From Flavobacteriales bacterium UBA958 (GTDB lineage: Bacteria > Bacteroidota > Bacteroidia > Flavobacteriales_D > Crocinitomicaceae): a stretch of DNA of 13,115 bases. Position numbers and translations under genes: made by a program. Location of the stretch: the NCBI GenBank assembly GCA_002293045.1, contig DBCM01000161.1:1-13115 (forward strand), given 5' to 3'. Under the pieces are notes generated by a model. That model was not told the DNA's origin, searched no databases, and saw only the letters and a list, made by a program, of their open reading frames with translations. The first letter of the stretch is position 1; the number at the start of each line of letters is the position of its first letter. Below are positions 8,044-13,115 of the stretch, one piece after another.

Positions 8044-8051
8044 CAAAGGTA
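8044..8051 (-). promoter_or_regulatory. Putative era -7 promoter element TACCTTTG, 5 bases before the start codon
   Basis: On the minus strand TACCTTTG matches TAnnTTTG exactly, with five bases (8043-8039) between its last G and the era ATG. Transcription in Bacteroidota usually begins a few bases after this element, which would place the 5' end at or next to the start codon. I see no good -33 TTG at the expected distance. Confidence 0.6.
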
Positions 8052-8104
8052 TGAAATTAAAGCGGGAGCGCCCTAAAACACGCCGTATATGTGTTTCCTT
8101 TGAT

Positions 8105-8112
8105 TAACTTTG
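8105..8112 (+). promoter_or_regulatory. Putative ribD -7 promoter element TAACTTTG, abutting the start codon
   Basis: TAACTTTG matches TAnnTTTG. Its last G is one base before the GTG at 8114 and four bases before the GTG at 8117. The TAA inside the motif is also an in-frame stop for ribD, so translation cannot begin further upstream. No TTG is seen at the usual -33 distance. The 75-base gap also contains the opposing era element. Confidence 0.6.
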
Positions 8113-8113
8113 T

Positions 8114-9154
8114 GTGGTGACGGAAGATGAAAAATACATTAAACGCTGCATTGATTTGGCGTATTTGGGACAAGGAAGAGTATCTCCTAATCCCTTAGTT
8201 GGGTGTGTCATTGTCAAAGATGGCCTTATCTTAGGTGAAGGGTATCATGAATTTTATGGCGGGCCTCACGCAGAAATTAACGCAATAAACAACGTTCGAG
8301 ACGAATCATTAATTGAGGGTTCTACCATTTATGTTTCTCTGGAGCCGTGTACACACGTAGGTAAAACGCCCCCATGTACCCTTGCCATTTTACGCTTAAA
8401 ACCTGCACGCGTTGTCATCGGAAGTAAGGATACCAATCCATCTGTTGCGGGAAAAGGAATTGATCGCCTACGGCTCGAAGGAATCGAGGTTGTTGAAGGA
8501 GTTTTAGAGGAAGAATGTCGGGCCTTAAACAAACGATTTTTTACGTTTCATGAGAAACGTAGGCCTTATGTGGTTTTGAAATGGGCACAAACCCAAGATG
8601 GTTTTTTGGATAGAAATAGGGAAGACAATGAGATAGGTATACATTGGATTTCGAGCCCGGAAACCAAGGTGCTCGTGCACAAATGGAGGGCTGAGGAGCA
8701 GGGCATTTTAGTGGGAAGAAATACCATCCTTAACGACAATCCATCCCTAACGGTTCGAGAATTTAGCGGTTCAAACCCTACCCGGATTGTCATTGATAGT
8801 AACCTAAAACTTTCAAAAGATGTTGGGGTATTTTCTGATGACGCGCCCACCCTGGTATTTAATCGCGTAAAGAATGGATTAGAAGGAACTACCGAGTGGA
8901 TTAAAATTCAAGAAACGTCAACTAAGCATATTCTAGAAGAACTTTATAAGCGTAATATTTTGAGTATTCTGGTGGAGGGTGGAAGTAGAACACTGCAATA
9001 TTTTATTATTGACAATGTTTGGGACGAAGCTCGAGTGATTGTTAGCTCTGCGCTATTCAAAGAAGGCATGCGCGCTCCCGTACTCACAAAAACCCCCATA
9101 CGTTCTCACCCGTTTGGTCCTACCGATACCATTTACTATTACCAAAGAAAATAA
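8114..9154 (+). CDS. ribD: Bifunctional riboflavin biosynthesis protein RibD (deaminase/reductase)
   Basis: RibD carries out two consecutive steps of riboflavin synthesis: deamination of the pyrimidine made from GTP, then NADPH-dependent reduction of the ribosyl side chain. The 346-residue length is typical. The N-terminal deaminase has the zinc site HAE (52-54) and PCTHVGKTPPC (78-88). The C-terminal reductase, from about residue 150, includes PYVVLKWAQTQDG, ILVGRNTILNDNPSLTVR and LVEGG (286-290). An in-frame TAA at 8105 and the absence of ATG until residue 319 leave only GTG 8114 or GTG 8117 as start. I list 8114, but 8117 fits the promoter position better. The gene overlaps the next by one base (TAATG). 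No FMN riboswitch precedes it. The product call is secure; the exact start is not. Confidence 0.97.
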   Translation: MVTEDEKYIKRCIDLAYLGQGRVSPNPLVGCVIVKDGLILGEGYHEFYGGPHAEINAINNVRDESLIEGSTIYVSLEPCTHVGKTPPCTLAILRLKPARVVIGSKDTNPSVAGKGIDRLRLEGIEVVEGVLEEECRALNKRFFTFHEKRRPYVVLKWAQTQDGFLDRNREDNEIGIHWISSPETKVLVHKWRAEEQGILVGRNTILNDNPSLTVREFSGSNPTRIVIDSNLKLSKDVGVFSDDAPTLVFNRVKNGLEGTTEWIKIQETSTKHILEELYKRNILSILVEGGSRTLQYFIIDNVWDEARVIVSSALFKEGMRAPVLTKTPIRSHPFGPTDTIYYYQRK

Positions 9155-10017
9155 TGGATTTACTCTTCAGTGTTTTAGCTTCTAGTCTCATTTTTATAAT
9201 TTTCAAATCCTTTCCGAAATGGAAAATCGATACCCTTCAAGCGGTCATCGCGAACTATTTTGTTGCTTTTGCTTGTGGGATCTTCCTGTTTAGTGATAAA
9301 ATTCCATGCCGAGCAATCTTTAATGACGCGATACCTGTTGCCTTAATCTGTGGTGTCCTATTCATTTCACTGTTTATAATCATGGGCTTGAGTTCCCAAA
9401 AAAATGGGGTAGCAAGCACGTCGATTGCCGTAAAAATGTCCATGGCACTTTCTGTAATCCTTGTAATGCTGTTTAACCATGCGTCGATCGGACTCAGTAC
9501 GATTCTCCCCTTGATGCTCGCATTAATTGGCGTATTTCTAGTCTCATTCATGAAAAACTCCACGCAGGAGGCCAGTACTCATTTATGGATGCTTGGTGTG
9601 CTCTTTTTGGGAAGCGCAGGCCTTGATATCGTGTTATATTTTGCGAATTCAGCGTGGTTACCCCCTGGATTTCATGAAGGAATATTCGCCGCCCTTGGAT
9701 TCTTGATGGCGGGAATCATGGGGTTAGTGTACTTTATTGTAAGGCGCTTAAGGGGCGAGATCCACTTCGACCGAAGAAGTTGGGTTGCAGGCATTGTACT
9801 GGGAATCCCTAATTTCTTCTCTATTTATCTACTCGTAAAATCCTACAGCACCCTTCCGTTAGCCCCTCAACAAATTTTATCCCTCGCTAATGTCGGCGTT
9901 GTTCTCACCTCTGCAATTCTTGGACTCAGTTTATTCAAGGAAAAATTTTCAGGACAAAAAATAATCGGGCTTATCTTATGCATTGCCGCGCTAGGGTTCA
10001 TAATTATGCTTGATTAA
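9154..10017 (+). CDS. EamA/DMT-family transporter-like membrane protein
   Basis: This 287-residue, strongly hydrophobic protein has about ten predicted membrane segments, near residues 1-18, 29-47, 59-79, 90-107, 115-132, 143-163, 174-197, 208-227, 237-260 and 268-286. That is the two-times-five-helix pattern of the drug/metabolite transporter superfamily. Late helices carry the family-like pattern of small residues, LSLANVGVVLTSAILGLSLFKE, then a final helix. The ATG overlaps the ribD stop (TAATG at 9152-9156), so the two are probably translated from one message. The substrate cannot be read from the sequence. The link to ribD raises the possibility of a flavin-related or other metabolite, but EamA proteins are found beside many genes and this is only a suggestion. 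The family call is good; function is unknown. Confidence 0.85.
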   Translation: MDLLFSVLASSLIFIIFKSFPKWKIDTLQAVIANYFVAFACGIFLFSDKIPCRAIFNDAIPVALICGVLFISLFIIMGLSSQKNGVASTSIAVKMSMALSVILVMLFNHASIGLSTILPLMLALIGVFLVSFMKNSTQEASTHLWMLGVLFLGSAGLDIVLYFANSAWLPPGFHEGIFAALGFLMAGIMGLVYFIVRRLRGEIHFDRRSWVAGIVLGIPNFFSIYLLVKSYSTLPLAPQQILSLANVGVVLTSAILGLSLFKEKFSGQKIIGLILCIAALGFIIMLD

Positions 10018-10037
10018 GTTGTTTACTTTTAATTCCT

Positions 10038-10045
10038 TAACTTTG
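10038..10045 (+). promoter_or_regulatory. Putative -7 promoter element TAACTTTG for the CotH gene, 5 bases before the ATG
   Basis: TAACTTTG is the same eight bases as at ribD and is followed by five bases and the ATG at 10051. A TTG at 10019-10021, 16 bases upstream of the element, could serve as a -33 box though the spacing is slightly short. The 33-base gap after the transporter gene therefore seems to hold a full promoter, and the message may lack a leader. Confidence 0.6.
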
Positions 10046-10050
10046 AGGTA

Positions 10051-13000
10051 ATGAACAAGCTTTTATTCTCCTTCACGCTTCTTATTATTTTACCCTTTCA
10101 ATCTCAGATATTCATCAATGAGGCTTGTAATTCGAACGGTACGGTATACCTATTGCCAAACGGATCTTCACCAGATTGGATTGAATTGTATAACTCCAGT
10201 GCAACGGCTCAGTTTTTACAAGGACTTTATTTATCCGACAACCGTGCTTCATTGAGCAAATGGGCCTTCCCTCCTACTTCTATTCCAGCAAACGGCTTCA
10301 CAACCTTGCTCGCGAATGGAAACGGAACCAGCTTCTTAGTAAATCACTTTGAAAGCCCAATCGATCATCTATCACAATGGTCCTATATCCTACCTAATGC
10401 AGCAATACCAAATTGGAATACAACAGCCTTTGATGCTTCCGGTTGGAGCCAAGGTAAAACAAGCATTGGATTTGGCGACGGAGATGATAGTACGGATATT
10501 ATTGGTCCTGCAACTACTATTTATGCGCGCATCAATTTTAACATCACGAACTTTAACGATATTGTAAAAACGATATTTGACATCGACTACGACGACGGAT
10601 TTGTCGCTTATTTGAACGGCATTGAAATTGCGCGGGAGGGGCTAGCAGGTTATCCTCCAACCTTTGATGAATTAGCTACAGATCATGAGGCTCAGCTCTA
10701 TCAAGGCGGAAATCTGAGTAGTTATGATTTGGACATGAGCATAATCAGCAATTTATTGCAAAATGGTACCAATGTCCTTGCCGTAGAAATTCATAATGCT
10801 GACCCAAACAGTTCGGATTTAACGTGTCGGCCTTTCCTGACCTTCGGATTAGCTTCACAACAGCAGCAATTTAACGGGTATATGCACCCCTTTTTTAATT
10901 CGCCGCAGGCCGGAATACTCGAAACCAATTTTGGGATTGCAACCGCGGGTGAAACGCTTTATTTGAGCAATGCCAGTGGAATGATCTTGGACAGCTTGGT
11001 GGTTCCAGATTTAGAGGCCAACATGTCCGTTGGTAAGAAAACAGATGGTTCAAATTCGTGGTTCATTTTTCCAACTCCTACTCCGAATGCTACCAATAAT
11101 GTTGCCTTATCCTTCTTAGGCTATGAAGAAAAACCAGATATTTCCCTCGTGGGAGGTATCTATACAAATTCTGTAAGCGTTCCAATAATCAATCACTCAA
11201 CCCAATGGGGAATTATTCGATACACCATCAACGGCGATGATCCTGATGGCTCGTCACCTGTTGCCTCAGGCCCAATTACCATCTCCTCGAATACGGTATT
11301 AAAAGTTCGCTGCTTTCCTAATGGATCCAATCGCCTAGCCAGCCCAATCGAGGCAGAAACTTTTTTAATCAATGAAAATTCAACCATTCCGATTGTTTCT
11401 TTAACCATTGATCAAGATGACTTATTGGGGACAAACGGAATTTTTGACAATTGGTGGACCGACTGGAAACGTCCATGCGTGATTGAGTATTTCAATCCCG
11501 ATGGCAGCAAACAGTTTGAAAGCAAAGCCTCTGTAAAACCGGATGGTGGTGCCGGAGGGAGTCGGTCAAATCCGCAGCACAGCGTTACGGTTGAATCTGC
11601 GAACACAACCTTTGGAACCGGAGAGAACATACATTATCCCCTGTTTCCAGAAAAACCCTATGTAGACGATATTCAGGCGATTTTTATTCGAAACGGAAGT
11701 AACTTCTGGAACCAATACCACCAGCGGGATGCGACCTTTATGCGAGTGATGCGAAAATCACATGCAAATTCCCAAGCCTATCGTCCGGCTAATGTCTTTT
11801 TAAATGGACAATATTTCGGAGTTTATGAGCTTCGGGAAAAAGCCAATGAAACCTATTTCAATGAAAATTATGGCAATCATGTTGACAGCCTCGACCTCCT
11901 TTCCGTGAGTTATTGGTACGGAAGTGTATTACGCACCGTGAAAGGTTCGGATAGTTCATTCTTTAACATGGTTAATTTTATCACTACCGCAGATAAAACG
12001 AATCCTAGCTACCTAAGTCAATGCGACAAACGTTTAGACTTGAAAAACTACACAGATTACATTGCCGCTGAATTGTGGTATGGAAATACCGATTGGATTT
12101 ATAACAACATGAAAATCGCGCGAACGCGCACAACAGACAATAAATGGCGCTTTTTCTTACAAGATTTGGAATGGGGTCTTGGGGGTTGGACAGATTACAA
12201 CACCAATATGTTTGATTGGTTCCAAAATGCTATCCAACCAAACACATATTACGACATTCATAGTAACTTAATGCAGGATAGCACCTATAGAAATCACTTC
12301 ATCAATCGGTATGCGGATTTAATGAATACCACACTTCATCAAAATACCTACACCCCAATTATTAACCAACTGTATGAAGAACTACTCCCAGAAATGCCGC
12401 GACATTTTGCGTATTGGACGGGTGACGTTGCAGGCGGAATGAATACCTATACTTACAATCGCGATGTAATCTTAGGGCAATTTAATAATAGAAACACCGC
12501 GGTACGCAATCAAATGTTGAATTATTATAATTTGCAAAACACCGTAAATCTTACCTTGAGTACCATTCCTGCCAATGCCGGATATATTAAAATCAGCACC
12601 ATTATCCCAGACTCTCTACCTTGGACAGGGGTTTACTTCCATGGAAATCCAGTAACAATTACTGCAGTTGCTAATCCAGGTTTCACGTTCAATCATTGGG
12701 AGTACAACATCAATCTTCCCTCAACTTTATTATCCAATGCATCAGTTTCTGTAGATATTGCTACCGATGATTATTTTACCGCAGTTTTTTCTGGATCTCC
12801 AACCAACACCGCCCTGACTATCTCTGAAATCAATTACCGTCCAGATTCCAGTTTAGACGGCGGAAATTGGATTGAATTACACAATTTCGGCAATACTGAA
12901 CTCAATCTCACAGGGTGGACCTTGAAAAGCGATGACTTCTATAATGCGTATTCGTTTAGCGACGGTGTGAAAATTCCTTCAGGCGGTTATTTGGTAGTAG

Positions 13001-13115
13001 CGCAAGACACCCAATTATTCCATGCGATTTACCCAACCGTAACTAATGTCGTAGGTAACCTTAGATTTGGATTTGAAAACAATATGGATTCCATTTATAT
13101 TTTTCGTCCGAACAG
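10051..13115 (+). CDS. Secreted CotH kinase-family protein with lamin-tail domains, 3' truncated
   Basis: The frame is open from ATG 10051 to the window end (1021 codons, no stop). A signal peptide of about 19 residues ends at QSQ. Then follow a lamin-tail domain (about 20-100), a jelly-roll-like region (105-270) with IDYDDGFVAYLNG, a chitobiase C-terminal-like domain (about 366-440), the CotH domain (about 446-828), an InlB-B-repeat-like domain (832-915) ending AVF, and a second lamin-tail domain (922 onward) with WIELHNFG. CotH features include GGSRSNPQHS (502-511), IFIRNGSNFW (544-553), GVYELREK (590-597), GNTDWIYNNMKI (678-689) and QDLEWGLGG (704-712). CotH proteins are atypical secreted kinases; B. 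subtilis CotH phosphorylates spore-coat proteins. The substrate here is unknown. A type IX sorting domain is expected beyond the window but not seen. The family is confident; kinase activity is inferred. Confidence 0.93.
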   Translation, partial: MNKLLFSFTLLIILPFQSQIFINEACNSNGTVYLLPNGSSPDWIELYNSSATAQFLQGLYLSDNRASLSKWAFPPTSIPANGFTTLLANGNGTSFLVNHFESPIDHLSQWSYILPNAAIPNWNTTAFDASGWSQGKTSIGFGDGDDSTDIIGPATTIYARINFNITNFNDIVKTIFDIDYDDGFVAYLNGIEIAREGLAGYPPTFDELATDHEAQLYQGGNLSSYDLDMSIISNLLQNGTNVLAVEIHNADPNSSDLTCRPFLTFGLASQQQQFNGYMHPFFNSPQAGILETNFGIATAGETLYLSNASGMILDSLVVPDLEANMSVGKKTDGSNSWFIFPTPTPNATNNVALSFLGYEEKPDISLVGGIYTNSVSVPIINHSTQWGIIRYTINGDDPDGSSPVASGPITISSNTVLKVRCFPNGSNRLASPIEAETFLINENSTIPIVSLTIDQDDLLGTNGIFDNWWTDWKRPCVIEYFNPDGSKQFESKASVKPDGGAGGSRSNPQHSVTVESANTTFGTGENIHYPLFPEKPYVDDIQAIFIRNGSNFWNQYHQRDATFMRVMRKSHANSQAYRPANVFLNGQYFGVYELREKANETYFNENYGNHVDSLDLLSVSYWYGSVLRTVKGSDSSFFNMVNFITTADKTNPSYLSQCDKRLDLKNYTDYIAAELWYGNTDWIYNNMKIARTRTTDNKWRFFLQDLEWGLGGWTDYNTNMFDWFQNAIQPNTYYDIHSNLMQDSTYRNHFINRYADLMNTTLHQNTYTPIINQLYEELLPEMPRHFAYWTGDVAGGMNTYTYNRDVILGQFNNRNTAVRNQMLNYYNLQNTVNLTLSTIPANAGYIKISTIIPDSLPWTGVYFHGNPVTITAVANPGFTFNHWEYNINLPSTLLSNASVSVDIATDDYFTAVFSGSPTNTALTISEINYRPDSSLDGGNWIELHNFGNTELNLTGWTLKSDDFYNAYSFSDGVKIPSGGYLVVAQDTQLFHAIYPTVTNVVGNLRFGFENNMDSIYIFRPN

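Noticed and set aside
8039..8113. Possible FMN riboswitch upstream of ribD
   Set aside because: The whole gap is 75 bases, contains the opposing era promoter and shows none of the conserved RFN-element blocks; an FMN riboswitch normally needs more space.
10044..10050. GAGGT before the CotH gene ATG as a Shine-Dalgarno sequence
   Set aside because: It overlaps the promoter motif and sits only a few bases from ATG, too close for a normal ribosome-binding site; if the message is leaderless it would not be transcribed.
10051..13115. Possibility that the last gene is a broken pseudogene
   Set aside because: Reading codon by codon from 10051 gives one open frame with coherent domains to the window edge; the missing stop is due to the window boundary.
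1..13115. tRNA, rRNA, insertion sequence, prophage or defence-system genes
   Set aside because: None of the coding regions matches such families, the gaps between genes are too short for RNA genes, and no terminal inverted repeats or transposase motifs were seen.

Overview
The window looks like Bacteroidota, most likely Flavobacteriales. Three things support this. Two neighbouring secreted proteins carry the gliding-motility-associated C-terminal (type IX secretion, type B) sorting domain. Bacteroidota-type -7 promoter motifs (TAnnTTTG) precede the genes, with no convincing Shine-Dalgarno sequences. The gene pairs era-der and ribD-EamA transporter are familiar from that group. Family-level placement (for example near Crocinitomicaceae) is only a guess. 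The DNA is moderately AT-rich and almost entirely coding. The gaps between genes are 67, 6, 75 and 33 bases, and two gene pairs overlap by one base, so no stretch over 300 bases lacks a gene.

Layout. (a) Positions 1-5846, plus strand: two large adhesin-like secreted proteins in tandem. The first enters from upstream and is a beta-rich array of ten cysteine-paired units of about 74 residues. The second has a signal peptide, a long glycine-rich domain, one Ig-like unit and four repeats of exactly 71 residues. Both end in a related module of exactly 248 residues: a GC-PL unit, a PKD-type domain and the sorting domain. (b) Positions 5853-8038, minus strand: an era-der operon for two ribosome-assembly GTPases, with der downstream and overlapping era by one base. 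It meets the second adhesin tail to tail, 6 bases apart. (c) Positions 8114-10017, plus strand: bifunctional ribD (riboflavin synthesis) followed with a one-base overlap by a ten-helix EamA/DMT transporter. (d) Position 10051 to the window end, plus strand: a very large secreted CotH-kinase-family protein with lamin-tail domains. It is open to the window edge.

How they work together. The three surface proteins are probably exported through Sec and then, for the two adhesins clearly, through the type IX system to the cell surface or medium. The housekeeping genes between them serve ribosome assembly and flavin supply and have no evident functional link to the surface proteins.

I did not find a new defence, mobile or RNA system. 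The most interesting points are a TAnnTTTG motif placed 4-5 bases before the start codon of three separate transcription units, which suggests leaderless mRNAs; a glycine-rich domain resembling that of animal ALK/LTK receptors; and regular domain arrays with a shared, swapped C-terminal module.
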